64,000 nucleotides of DNA from Vagococcus allomyrinae (GTDB lineage: Bacteria; Bacillota; Bacilli; Lactobacillales; Vagococcaceae), in assembly GCF_017829975.1 (NCBI RefSeq), contig NZ_JAEEGA010000019.1, forward strand, positions 1 to 64,000, in the 5' to 3' direction. Shown here one piece after another: positions 51,650 to 60,610 of the stretch; within the stretch, counting starts at the first letter, position 1, and each line of letters begins with the position of its first letter. The notes under the pieces were generated by a model. It worked only from the letters and a program-made list of their open reading frames with translations. It was not told the DNA's origin and searched no databases. The position numbers and the translations under genes are program-made.

Positions 51650-52214
51650 AGGAATCCTCATGCGAAAAATATCTTTTAGTCAAACCTTGAATCAGCTAAC
51701 TATTTTTCTTAAAGGGATGGCCGTGATTTGCTTATTGTATGTGATTAATGAATACTTTTGGCAAAAAAATACGTCCTTTCAAAATACTTCTGCCGTTTTA
51801 TGGACAATGGCTATCTTACCAATTGGCGGAATTATCGTGTCTTTAATGAAGAGAAGGAGCGAAAATCAACCACTAATCGATGAGCTTTATCAAACCTTTG
51901 AAATAGATAGTATTGAAGCGATTAAACAATTGGATAAACAGTTAGTCGAACAGCTAAAATTGAATAAGCTCTTTGTTTCGAATAAAAATCAAATTGTTGG
52001 AACTAAAGATTATTTGTTGTTGGACTTTAGAGAGGGGTTATTTCAGCTATTTCCCACAAAAGGGTTAACTAAGACCCAGATTGCCGCCAAAGATAGTTAT
52101 TATACTCTGACCTTATATTATGGTGAGTTAAAAAAGGTAATCCCATTTAAAAAGGAACAAGAGGCAAAGGAATTGTCTAAGCAACTTAAAAAAAACTATT
52201 TAAAGGAGCGATAA
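51636..52214 (+). CDS. Two-helix membrane protein of the PTS operon
   Basis: 192 residues, overlapping the activator by 14 bases (GGAGG at about 51620). Two hydrophobic helices (about 26-43 and 57-74) and a soluble C-terminal part. I recognise no family. Its place between activator and dehydrogenase suggests an accessory role in the same pathway. Confidence 0.6.
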   Translation: MFSNKGILMRKISFSQTLNQLTIFLKGMAVICLLYVINEYFWQKNTSFQNTSAVLWTMAILPIGGIIVSLMKRRSENQPLIDELYQTFEIDSIEAIKQLDKQLVEQLKLNKLFVSNKNQIVGTKDYLLLDFREGLFQLFPTKGLTKTQIAAKDSYYTLTLYYGELKKVIPFKKEQEAKELSKQLKKNYLKER

Positions 52215-52215
52215 A

Positions 52216-53367
52216 ATGGCAAATAGAATGATTTTAAATGAAACTTCGTATTTTGGAAAAGGCGCAATTGAAAGGATTGTGCCAGAGTTTAAGGCACGAG
52301 ATTTTCAAAAAGCTTTGATCATAACGGATAAGAATTTGATCGAGTTTGGAGTGGCAACGAATGTCATTGACTTACTGGATGAAGAAAAAGTGGCTTACGA
52401 GGTTTATGACGACATTGTGCCGAATCCGACCATCACTATAGTGAAAGCTGGTGTAGCGGCTTTTAAGGCTTCAGGAGCAGATTGCTTGATTGCGATTGGC
52501 GGTGGTTCGCCAATTGATACAGCTAAAGCGATTGGAATGATTGTGGCTAATCCTGAATTTTCTGATGTGCTGAGTTTAGAAGGGACTGCTGACACGAAAA
52601 ATCCCAGTATGCCAATTTTTGCAGTGCCTACGACTTCTGGAACGGCTGCGGAAGTGACGATTAATTATGTGATTACGGATGAAACAACTCATCGCAAGTT
52701 TGTGTGTGTTGATCCACATGATATCCCGATTGTGTCATTTGTGGACAGCGAGCTGATGATGGGAATGCCGAAAAACTTAGCAGCAGCCACGGGGATGGAT
52801 GCTATGACTCATGCCATTGAAGGGTATCTTACCAAAGATGCATGGGAGCTGACAGATATGTTGCATCTTAAAGCGATTGAGATCATCGGGAGTTCGCTTA
52901 GAGAGTCGGTAAAGGGTGACCCAAGAGGCCGTGAAGCGATGGCTTTAGGTCAATACATTGCGGGAATGGGCTTTTCCAACGTTGGACTTGGGTTGGTCCA
53001 CGGCATGGCTCACCCCTTAAGTGCCTGGTACAATATCCCTCACGGAGTGGCTTGCGCATCACTCTTACCAACCATCATGGCGTTTAACAAAGACTTTACT
53101 GGAGAAAAGTACCGTGATATTGCTAATGCTTTGAAGGTACCAGAAGCTCAAACAATGAGTTTAGAAGCAGTACGGAAGGCGGCAGTAAGGGCGATCCGTC
53201 AGCTGAGCAGAGATGTTGAGATTCCAGCCACTCTTTCAGAGTTGGGGGTTCAGGCAAAGGATATTTCAGCTATTGCTGAGGATGCTCTTCGTGACGTTTG
53301 CACGGCGGGAAATCCTAGAGAGGTTATGGTTGAAGAAATTATGGATTTATATCAAAGTTTGATGTAA
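52216..53367 (+). CDS. fucO: Iron-dependent alcohol dehydrogenase, FucO-type
   Basis: 383 residues. Family III ADH with GGGSPIDTAKAIG (cofactor loop near residue 95), AVPTTSGTAAEVT near 139 and metal ligands in MDAMTHAIEGY (about 195-200) and GMAHPLSAWYNIPHGVA (about 263-277). In this family FucO reduces L-lactaldehyde to 1,2-propanediol. Lactaldehyde is exactly the by-product of the RhaD-type aldolase at 45685, which supports the assignment. Starts two bases after the preceding stop. Confidence 0.85.
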   Translation: MANRMILNETSYFGKGAIERIVPEFKARDFQKALIITDKNLIEFGVATNVIDLLDEEKVAYEVYDDIVPNPTITIVKAGVAAFKASGADCLIAIGGGSPIDTAKAIGMIVANPEFSDVLSLEGTADTKNPSMPIFAVPTTSGTAAEVTINYVITDETTHRKFVCVDPHDIPIVSFVDSELMMGMPKNLAAATGMDAMTHAIEGYLTKDAWELTDMLHLKAIEIIGSSLRESVKGDPRGREAMALGQYIAGMGFSNVGLGLVHGMAHPLSAWYNIPHGVACASLLPTIMAFNKDFTGEKYRDIANALKVPEAQTMSLEAVRKAAVRAIRQLSRDVEIPATLSELGVQAKDISAIAEDALRDVCTAGNPREVMVEEIMDLYQSLM

Positions 53368-53475
53368 AGGCGATTCTATTGCATAAAAGGTAATCGGTAT
53401 GTTGCTGCTGATCAATGGTCTCTGTTCAGTTGGAAGTGATGAGATAGCTCAAAACCATCAGCGATGCTTAATGCT

Positions 53476-53520
53476 AAAAAGATAAGTCTGATTTGAATAA
53501 ATTTGATTTATCTTTTCTTT
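53476..53520. repeat. Second copy of the methyltransferase-end terminator
   Basis: 26 identical bases (AAAAAGATAAGTCTGATTTG and the following AATAAA) plus the right arm repeat the sequence at 44831-44875, including part of the coding end of the methyltransferase. It ends the PTS operon and overlaps the 3' end of the pgsA-like gene on the other strand. Confidence 0.75.
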
Positions 53521-54044
53521 AGCAAGGATTTTTGATTGATGTCATATCTATCGGTGGTTGCAAGAATAACCGTTTCTTCCAAAGCGCTTATCATGGGGAG
53601 GATCACTATAAACCAATGAGCATTTTTGGTAAAGAAAACCAATGGTAGAAAAATAAATAAAGAAAAGCCAGCCATTTTGTTTGCGATAGTGTGCATCATT
53701 GCCCAGTTGTTGAATTTTAGTTTGGTTAGAACCAAGTTCACGAGTCGAATAATCAAAGTTAAACTAATGAACAGCTTGGATATGAGGGGAAACTCTAGAT
53801 CAAGGCGTGTTAGGATGAGTAGTAAAATCGTGATCCAAAATACAAAATCCGCATAACTATCAAGTTTCGCACCAAGTTTACTTTCCACTTGATAGTGGCG
53901 AGCCAACCAACCGTCCATTATGTCACTGATACCAATTAAAAGATAAATCCCCAGCAATGCTAGTGGCTGGTTTGTGACAAAAAACATAGTGGGCGCCAGT
54001 AACAAGCGGAGCGTTGAGAGAACATTCGGCAAATAAATTAGCAT
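53508..54044 (-). CDS. CDP-alcohol phosphatidyltransferase, PgsA-like
   Basis: 178 residues, five or six membrane helices, GGAGG before ATG 54044. The catalytic motif D-G-x2-A-R-x8-G-x3-D-x3-D is complete in MDGWLARHYQVESKLGAKLD followed by SYAD. It transfers a phosphatidyl group to an alcohol in membrane lipid synthesis. The essential pgsA is probably elsewhere; this may be a paralog. Its C-terminal codons are inside a repeated terminator. Confidence 0.82.
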   Translation of the reverse strand: MLIYLPNVLSTLRLLLAPTMFFVTNQPLALLGIYLLIGISDIMDGWLARHYQVESKLGAKLDSYADFVFWITILLLILTRLDLEFPLISKLFISLTLIIRLVNLVLTKLKFNNWAMMHTIANKMAGFSLFIFLPLVFFTKNAHWFIVILPMISALEETVILATTDRYDINQKSLLKKR

Positions 54045-54125
54045 GATTTTCCTCCGATTATGTAACGATGCTTTGATTAAATTATCATCTTGAAGAGCGT
54101 CCTAGTCAACCTTTTTATTAGGTGA

Positions 54126-54935
54126 TTGAAGTTTTGGTTAAGTTGTCAACCGGATATCATTTGGAACCATGATTTTTCAGTGGATGTGATTACTTCTGAA
54201 CAGGATGTTAGTCAGTATGAGTTAGTCATTGCCCCGATGATGTATTTAATTCGTGAGGAAACAATGCTGAAGTGGCAAAAAATTGGTTGAAGCAGGTGGC
54301 AAGTTAGTCTCAACCTATTTAACAGGATATGTTAATGAGTCGGATTTAGCTTATTTGGGCGGATGGCCGAAGGAGTTGCAAGCTATTTTTGGCATTAATC
54401 TGTTAGAAACTGATACTCTGTATCCGAAAGATCAGGTCTCCATAGACTATGGTTCGCAAATGTATTCGGCGAAAGATTATTGTTCTCGAGTTGTCTTAAA
54501 AGGTGCTATATACATCCTGTTAAATAATCAAACATATAGTTCCATTGGATGATTATTTAATGGGAACTATATAGCGAGTTAGCTGTCTATCAGAATCAGT
54601 TTTATCAACAAACGCCTGCTGTTACCGTCAATCAGTGTGGTTCAGGAAAAGCTTATTATATAGGTGCTCGCACTAACAGCGACTTGTTGGAACGCATTTA
54701 TGGAGAGATCACGGATAACTTAACTTTATTAGATAACATTGTGGTTAAAAGTCAGCCGAATGTTTCGATTCAAAGCCGACAAGATAAAGATCATCACTAT
54801 TATTTTATGATGAACTTTTCGGAAGAATCGCAAACTGTAGAATTGCAAGCACCAATCATGGATCTAGTATCAAATCAAAGGGTCTCAGGTCAAGTCACAC
54901 TGGCTCCTTATGAGGTTAGAGTGTTGATTAAATAA
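54126..54935 (+). pseudogene. GH42 beta-galactosidase remnant interrupted by a MITE
   Basis: The C-terminal part of a GH42 enzyme is readable in pieces: QPDIIWNHDFSVDVITSEQD...YELVIAPMMYLI to a frame break near 54285, then LVEAGGKLVSTYLTGYVNESD...GINLLETDTLYP in the next frame, then after a 65-bp insertion ELAVYQNQFYQQTPAVTVN, GSGKAYYIGAR and the C-terminal beta domain to TAA 54935. The catalytic barrel (about 400 residues) is missing. So there were a deletion, a frameshift and an insertion. The insertion removes TA-flanked element D (54509-54571); taking it out with one TA restores GASELAVY. Confidence 0.85.
54509..54571. mobile_element. Palindromic MITE-like element, copy D (short)
   Basis: 63 bp, beginning TATACATCCTGTTAAATAAT and ending with TTAATGGGAACTATA, flanked by TA (54507-54508 and 54572-54573). 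The terminal repeats match in 18 of 22 positions. It keeps both ends of copies B and C but lacks the inner hairpin. Confidence 0.8.
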
Positions 54936-55005
54936 GAAAAGCTGAACGTGAAGCTGGATCCAAACTGCGATATATAGAAAGTTTTATACTTTCCTATAAA
55001 GTAAC

Positions 55006-55049
55006 AAAAAAAGAGTCAAAACCAATCAGCTGGTTTTGACTCTTTTTTT
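55006..55049. terminator. Strong bidirectional terminator
   Basis: A perfect 18-19-bp stem (AAAAAGAGTCAAAACCA and complement) with A and T runs, between the GH42 remnant and the minus-strand membrane gene. Confidence 0.9.
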
Positions 55050-55065
55050 CCTGTAGTAAAGCTTT

Positions 55066-55383
55066 TTAACGATAAATCATCGCTTTATTAAAATCGATAT
55101 ATTGTCTTGAAAGTGTGAGGATTAAAGCAGAAACTCGCGTTAAAAGTGGGAAGCTGATAAATGCTAACGTCGCTAATAGGATCGATGAGATTAAATTCAC
55201 AACAGACATCGCTTGTAGTCCACTTAGTGCGGCTAAAACAAGTAAAGCTGGTGAAGCGATGAAACTAATTGCGACAATCCAAGCGCTGGCTAGTAAGGCA
55301 TAAATGGTGATAACCGCTCCTAACATAACGACTAGATTAAAAAAGAATAACCCGATTACTGCAAAAATATTTACTTTTCTCAT
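55066..55383 (-). CDS. Small multi-helix membrane protein
   Basis: 105 residues from ATG 55383 (GGAGGAAG upstream; the frame from 55431 has none). Three or four hydrophobic helices covering nearly all of it. The pattern recalls small membrane proteins next to DUF1700-type genes, but I recognise no certain family. Confidence 0.55.
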   Translation of the reverse strand: MRKVNIFAVIGLFFFNLVVMLGAVITIYALLASAWIVAISFIASPALLVLAALSGLQAMSVVNLISSILLATLAFISFPLLTRVSALILTLSRQYIDFNKAMIYR

Positions 55384-55728
55384 AATGTACTTCCTCCAAT
55401 GTGTGATTAACTTATGACCTAAGTTTAGCATTTGGGAAAGGCTCCAGCATCAGACTGAGGTCGGAGTTTTATCTAGTCTTTTAGTCAGTTCTTTTTCTAA
55501 GTATATGTAAACGGATTAAATCGTCATGAAAGACAGTGATTTATTTATGATAGTTTTACCATACTGTTAGTGAATGATCTGTGAAAATGTTAGACTGTAG
55601 GTAAGAAAAGGGGTGAGCGAGAATTAGAGGATGTTTAGCTAGATCTCATGGGAGTATCAAACGAAGTCCGCTTGTTTTGGCGACAAACATGAAGGGCGAA
55701 TCACGATGAAAAAAGAGGAGTGAGATGG
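55384..55728. other. Gap before the YfcC-type carrier gene
   Basis: No gene. A weak cre-like TGTAAACGGATTAA lies at 55506-55519 and AGAGGAG before the next start at 55714-55720. Promoters were not clear. Confidence 0.35.
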
Positions 55729-57222
55729 ATGAAGAGGAAGTTTGAAATGCCTTCGGCTTATACGGTCTTATTTATCATCATTGCCGTTATTGCCGTATTA
55801 ACCTGGATTGTACCGGCTGGACACTATCAGGTTGATTCAGAAACAGGAAATTACATCGCAGGAACTTATGAACGAATTTCCAGGCAACCACAAGGGTTAT
55901 GGGATGTCTTGATGGCACCAGTTATCGGTATGGTGGGAAACGAGACAACTGGTGGAGCAATTGAAATCTCTCTGTTTATTTTGTTTATTGGTGGGCTTTT
56001 AGGAATTGTTAATAAAACAGGTGCCTTTGATGCAGGGGTGGCTACGATCATTAAGAGCCGTAAAGGGAAAGAAAAATCGTTGATTCCCATTTTAATGATT
56101 ATTTTTGCCATCGGCGGAACAACATTTGGGTTGGCGGAAGAAACATTGGCCTTTTATCCCTTGCTTATTCCTGTCATGCTAGCAGTGGGGTTTGATTCGG
56201 TTGTAGCCATTGCGGTGCCTTTGATTGGGTCACAAATCGGGTGTTTGGCATCAACTGTTAATCCTTTTTCCACTGGGGTGGCTTCCGGTATATTAGGGAT
56301 TAGTCCTGGCGAAGGCTTGCTGTCACGGATTATTCTATTGATTATTTTACTAACAGTGAGTATTATTTATGTGTATCGCTATGCACAAAAGGTTGAAAAT
56401 AATCCGCAAGCTTCTCTCCTATATAATCAACGAGAAGAAGACTTGGAAAGGTTCAAAATAAATATTGATGACATTGAAGATATCAGTAAAAAACAAAAAC
56501 AAGTATTGTTAATGTTTGTGGTGACGTTTGTCATACTGATTATCGGCTTAGTTCCCTGGTCAACTATTAATGCTAATTGGACTTTTTTTGAAACACTGAC
56601 AGCATGGGTAACTGGCTTGCCAGTAATTGGGGTCTTTTTAGGCAAAGATATGGCACCACTCGGTACGTGGTACTTTGGTGAAATTACGATGTTGATGCTA
56701 ACGATGTCGATCGTCATTGCCTTTTTATATGGAATGTCAGAAAAAGTGTTTGTTTCAACCTTTTTGGAAGGTGCGGGAGAATTTGTGGGAGTTGCCATTG
56801 TCGTTGCCGTTGCTAAAGGAATTCAAGTTGTGATGAACGATGGGGCTATTACGGCGACAATTCTCCATTTAGGTGAGTCTGGTTTGAAGAACTTATCTTC
56901 AGGAGTGTTCGCTGTTCTGGCATATATTTTCTATATTCCAATGTCCTTTTTGATTCCCTCAACGTCTGGTTTGGCAGCTGCAACGATGGGAATAATCGGG
57001 CCGATGGGCGATTTTGCAGGTGTCTCAAAAGATGTTATTATCACGGCGTACCAAGCAGCTTCTGGCTGGGCCAATCTAGTCACCCCAACTTCAGCCATTG
57101 TAATGGGAGCTGTGACAATTGCCCATACTGATTTAAGGGTGTGGTTTAAATTTGTCACTAAATTAATGATCCTAATTTTTATCATTACGTGTACTTATTT
57201 AGCCATTTTGACCCTTTTTTAA
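55729..57222 (+). CDS. YfcC/ArcD-family membrane carrier
   Basis: 497 residues; ATG 55729 has AGAGGAG eight bases upstream. About twelve membrane helices and the family pattern TVLFIIIAVIAVLTWIVPAGHY at the N terminus and GTTFGLAEETLAFYPLLIPV near residue 130. DcuC/YfcC-type carriers exchange amino acids, dipeptides or dicarboxylates. The next gene is a dipeptidase, which suggests peptide or amino-acid use. Confidence 0.8.
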   Translation: MKRKFEMPSAYTVLFIIIAVIAVLTWIVPAGHYQVDSETGNYIAGTYERISRQPQGLWDVLMAPVIGMVGNETTGGAIEISLFILFIGGLLGIVNKTGAFDAGVATIIKSRKGKEKSLIPILMIIFAIGGTTFGLAEETLAFYPLLIPVMLAVGFDSVVAIAVPLIGSQIGCLASTVNPFSTGVASGILGISPGEGLLSRIILLIILLTVSIIYVYRYAQKVENNPQASLLYNQREEDLERFKINIDDIEDISKKQKQVLLMFVVTFVILIIGLVPWSTINANWTFFETLTAWVTGLPVIGVFLGKDMAPLGTWYFGEITMLMLTMSIVIAFLYGMSEKVFVSTFLEGAGEFVGVAIVVAVAKGIQVVMNDGAITATILHLGESGLKNLSSGVFAVLAYIFYIPMSFLIPSTSGLAAATMGIIGPMGDFAGVSKDVIITAYQAASGWANLVTPTSAIVMGAVTIAHTDLRVWFKFVTKLMILIFIITCTYLAILTLF

Positions 57223-57293
57223 GGTTACTTTATTAGTGATGAAGTAACTGAGAATTAAGCGTTACAGATAATCAAAGAAAGTGAGTGAAAATT

Positions 57294-58631
57294 ATGAAGT
57301 CATTTATTACAGAACTACATAAGGAAGCGGCAATTAACGATTTACGACGAATTGTAGGTGTTCCTTCTTATTTGCAAAAGGCTGTTGAAAGGGCACCATT
57401 TGGTCAAGATGTTTTGGATAGCTTGGTAGAGTGTCTTGCCATCTTTAAGGAGCAAGGTTTTTCCACCTATCTTGATCCTGAAGGCTATTACGGTTATGCG
57501 GAAGTGGGACAAGGGACAGAGATTTTTGGTGTGCTTTGTCATATGGATGTAGTACCTGCTGGAGATGAATCTTTGTGGGAGACACCAGCGTTTGAAGCGA
57601 CAGTTAAAGATGGGGCTATTATTGGCCGTGGCGTTCAAGATGATAAAGGACCAACCATGGCCGCCCTTTATGCTGTGAAAGCCTTAATGGATGCTGGTGT
57701 CGAATTTGACAAAAAAATCAGATTTATTTTTGGAACAGATGAAGAGAATCTGTGGCGTTGTATGGAGCAGTATCATAAAAAGGAAAAAGGAATTGATATG
57801 GGCATTGCGCCTGATGCTCAATTCCCTGTAATATACGCCGAAAAAGGGTTGTTGCAAGTTTATTTAACTGGTACTGGGAGTGATGAGTTCTCATTTAGCG
57901 GCGGGGCAGCCTTAAATGTTGTAGCAGACACGGCGGTTTATTCTGGGGATCGATTGCCAGAGGTAAGCCGGGAATTAAGTCGACTAGGTTATGATTTTGA
58001 GGAAAAGAACGACAAATTATACGTTAAAGGAAAGTCAATTCATTCGAAAGATGCCCCTCAAGGCATAAATGCTAATACTCGTTTAGCAGAAGCCATGACT
58101 GCTGTCTACGATCACAAAGCTATCGACTTCTTAGGGAGAGTTATAAAAAGTGATGCCAATGGCAAGAGTGTCATCGGTGAGTTTAAGGATGAGGCTTCAG
58201 GTGCGCTGACATTTAATGCTGCAACTGTTGAAATAAATAAAAATGAGACCAGAATAGGCATTGACATTCGAATACCTGTTACTTTTAAGAAGATAGATGT
58301 TGAAGAAAAGTTGAAAGAAGCTGGCGAAATTTATGGACTAGTTTATGAGGAACATGATTATTTGGATTCTTTGTATGTCCCTGTTGAGTCTGAGTTAGTG
58401 ACAACTTTATTAGCGGCGTATCGTGATGTAACAGGAGATATGCGTGAGCCGCAAATTTCTGGTGGGGCGACTTTCGCTCGCACAATGGCTAATTGTGTCG
58501 CTTTTGGGGCGATGTTTGACACTACTAAAGATACAATGCATCAACCAAATGAAATCTGGCAATTAGCAGAGATGGGAAAAACAATGGAAATATACGCAGA
58601 GGCGATTTATCGCTTGTGTGGTAAAAAGTAA
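57294..58631 (+). CDS. pepV: M20 dipeptidase, PepV-like
   Basis: 445 residues from ATG 57294 (GAAAGTGAG upstream). M20 metal motifs: H and D in GVLCHMDVVPAG (near 83), D in GRGVQDDKGP (near 113), EE in FGTDEEN (near 150), and the late H in DTMHQPNE. PepV-type enzymes cut dipeptides and a few other short peptides in the cytoplasm. Follows a YfcC-type carrier by 70 bases, probably same unit. Confidence 0.87.
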   Translation: MKSFITELHKEAAINDLRRIVGVPSYLQKAVERAPFGQDVLDSLVECLAIFKEQGFSTYLDPEGYYGYAEVGQGTEIFGVLCHMDVVPAGDESLWETPAFEATVKDGAIIGRGVQDDKGPTMAALYAVKALMDAGVEFDKKIRFIFGTDEENLWRCMEQYHKKEKGIDMGIAPDAQFPVIYAEKGLLQVYLTGTGSDEFSFSGGAALNVVADTAVYSGDRLPEVSRELSRLGYDFEEKNDKLYVKGKSIHSKDAPQGINANTRLAEAMTAVYDHKAIDFLGRVIKSDANGKSVIGEFKDEASGALTFNAATVEINKNETRIGIDIRIPVTFKKIDVEEKLKEAGEIYGLVYEEHDYLDSLYVPVESELVTTLLAAYRDVTGDMREPQISGGATFARTMANCVAFGAMFDTTKDTMHQPNEIWQLAEMGKTMEIYAEAIYRLCGKK

Positions 58632-58642
58632 ATAGGTTTGTG

Positions 58643-58677
58643 AAAAAAGGCAATGTCTAAGAGATGTTGGCTTTTTT
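58643..58677 (+). terminator. Intrinsic terminator
   Basis: AAAAAAGGCAA pairs with TTGGCTTTTTT with one mismatch, ending in T6. Confidence 0.7.
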
Positions 58678-58746
58678 CTTTTGTAATGAGAATGGCTTGA
58701 TAACAGGGCTAATTTTAATAAATAGCTAATGTTAATAAAATAGTAG

Positions 58747-58775
58747 TTGACATATATGTACAAAGAGACTATAGT
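58747..58775 (+). promoter_or_regulatory. Strong promoter of the repeat-protein gene
   Basis: Perfect TTGACA (58747-58752), a 17-bp spacer and TATAGT (58770-58775). The leader to the start at 58857 is about 75 bases. Confidence 0.75.
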
Positions 58776-58856
58776 TAAGATACAAATCACTATTATCTAT
58801 AAAAGAATACTAAATAGAATAATAGTGATTAAAAAACATTTACGGAGGTCAATAGG

Positions 58857-59513
58857 ATGAATAAAATGATTAAAGGGTTATTACTTGCAGGAGCGGTTTT
58901 AACAGTTGCAAGTGCAGGAGTTGTTGCTAATTCAGTTGAGGCGGAAGCAGCAGTCAAAGTAAGTGCGAGTAATACGGATAAAATCAATGCTTTAATTAAA
59001 GAAAAACAAGAAGTAATCGCTAAGAAAAAAGTATCGACTGATTGGCGTGAACAACAAGCTCTGGGAATTCGTCTTGGAGAAATCGAACGTGAAATTGCCG
59101 CTCTTAAGAGTGGGGGAAATACTGGAAATAATGGTAGTACAGGTTCAGAGAATAATGGCAATTTGACTATAGCAGAACAAATTGCGGCTTTGATTCAAGA
59201 AAAACAAGAAGTGATCGCTAAGAAAAAAGTATCGACCGATTGGCGTGAACAACAAGCATTGGGTATTCGTTTAGGGGAAATTGAGCGCGAAATTACAGCT
59301 TTGAAAGCTGGTAATCAAGGTGGTTCAACGGTAACACCCGGGGATACTACAAGTCAAATATCTAACGAAGCAAAAATTCAAGAGTTGATTGCCAAAAAAA
59401 TGGAATTAGTAGCTCAAAAGAAAGTTTCTCGTGATAAAAACGAGCAAAAAGCTTTAGGAAAACAAATCGACGCGATTGAAAAAGAAATTAAACAGTTAAA
59501 GAAAAATAAATAG
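58857..59513 (+). CDS. Secreted coiled-coil protein with three repeats
   Basis: 218 residues. Signal peptide ends in VEAEAA (about residue 32), no lipobox or sortase motif. Three copies (about 42-85, 107-150, 171-214) of IxxLIxxKQEVIAKKKVSTDWREQQAL-type helices (here abbreviated) separated by Gly/Ser/Asn and Thr/Pro linkers; the first two are nearly identical even at DNA level, so they arose by recent duplication or are kept alike by recombination. The promoter is strong, so it may be an abundant exoprotein. Function unknown. Confidence 0.75.
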   Translation: MNKMIKGLLLAGAVLTVASAGVVANSVEAEAAVKVSASNTDKINALIKEKQEVIAKKKVSTDWREQQALGIRLGEIEREIAALKSGGNTGNNGSTGSENNGNLTIAEQIAALIQEKQEVIAKKKVSTDWREQQALGIRLGEIEREITALKAGNQGGSTVTPGDTTSQISNEAKIQELIAKKMELVAQKKVSRDKNEQKALGKQIDAIEKEIKQLKKNK

Positions 59514-59522
59514 TGTCACTCC

Positions 59523-59560
59523 AAAAAACTTGTGGTCTGTTATCGGCGACAAGTTTTTTT
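59523..59560 (+). terminator. Intrinsic terminator
   Basis: AAAAAACTTGT (59523-59533) pairs with ACAAGTTTTTT (59549-59559), T-rich end, after the repeat protein gene. Confidence 0.85.
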
Positions 59561-59656
59561 GAGTTGCTTTCTTTTTGTAAGCATAAAAATTGCAAAAGCA
59601 TCACTTTACTAGTAAAGTGATACTCAAGAAGTAAAAAAAATCGAGGAGGGATGACG

Positions 59657-60595
59657 ATGGCAAGGATTTTAGGGCATCATCATATATCAATGTTTACCGA
59701 TAATGCGACGCAAAACAATCATTTCTATACGGAAGTTTTAGGTTTACGTCGAGTGAAGAAAACGGTTAACCAAGATGATCCGCAGATGTATCATTTGTTT
59801 TATGGTGATCAAGTTGGAAGTCCCGGGACAGAACTAACTTTCTTTGAGATGGCACAGCAACAAACTCGGCGAGGAACCAACGCCATTTCTCATATTGGAT
59901 TGCTCGTTAAGTCTTATGAAGGATTAATATTTTGGCAACAGCGTTTTGAACAATTGGGAATTAAACATGGTCAAATAGAAAAGATTAATAATCGGGACGC
60001 TCTTTATTTTGAGGATCCTGATGGTTTGCCTCTCTACCTGATGAATCATCAAGATGGTTTCATCCCAGCTTTTTGGCAAAGATACCATCATTCAGAGGTC
60101 CCAGATAATGTTCGCATTTTAGGGATAGGCCCCGTTATTTTGACGGTCCGTGAATTAGAAGAGACCGGGAAGATGTTAACTGATTTATTGGGGTATACAA
60201 AAGTAAAAATGACAGATGGAGAGGATGTTTATCAAGCGGTTCCCGGCGAAGCGAGTGGTGAAATTATTATTCGCCAACAAAAGGGCCAAAGAGAACGCCA
60301 AGGGGCAGGGACAGTCCATCATCTTGCGTTACGAGTTAAGGATTCTGCTGAGATGAAAATCTGGGCTGAACGGATTGAGACTGCCGGTTATCGTAATAGT
60401 GGGATAAAGGATCGTTTCTATTTTGAAAGTTTCTACTTCAGAGATCGAAACAGTATTTTATTTGAGTTAGCCACTGATGGTCCAGGCTTAATGATTGATT
60501 CGAGCTTGGAAATGTTGGGCAAGCAATTGGAGTTGCCATCATTTTTAGAGGAACGCCGCAGTGAAATAGAAGCAAATTTGTCACCATTAATTTAG
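59657..60595 (+). CDS. VOC-family ring-cleavage dioxygenase-like protein
   Basis: 312 residues from ATG 59657 (GAGGAGGG at 59643-59650; ATG 59651 is too close). Two vicinal-oxygen-chelate modules: the first starts GHHHISMFTDNATQNNHFYT, the second at VILTVRELEETG; metal ligands likely H in GHHHIS, H in VHHLAL and E in ILFELATDGPG. Related to MhqO/YkcA-type proteins that act on quinones and catechols. Operon with an LLM flavin oxidoreductase and a flavin reductase. Confidence 0.82.
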   Translation: MARILGHHHISMFTDNATQNNHFYTEVLGLRRVKKTVNQDDPQMYHLFYGDQVGSPGTELTFFEMAQQQTRRGTNAISHIGLLVKSYEGLIFWQQRFEQLGIKHGQIEKINNRDALYFEDPDGLPLYLMNHQDGFIPAFWQRYHHSEVPDNVRILGIGPVILTVRELEETGKMLTDLLGYTKVKMTDGEDVYQAVPGEASGEIIIRQQKGQRERQGAGTVHHLALRVKDSAEMKIWAERIETAGYRNSGIKDRFYFESFYFRDRNSILFELATDGPGLMIDSSLEMLGKQLELPSFLEERRSEIEANLSPLI

Positions 60596-60610
60596 AAAGT
60601 AGGGAATAGT

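Noticed and set aside
55506-55519. Weak cre-like sequence before the YfcC-type gene
   Set aside because: The 3' half does not fit the consensus, and no promoter is clear nearby.
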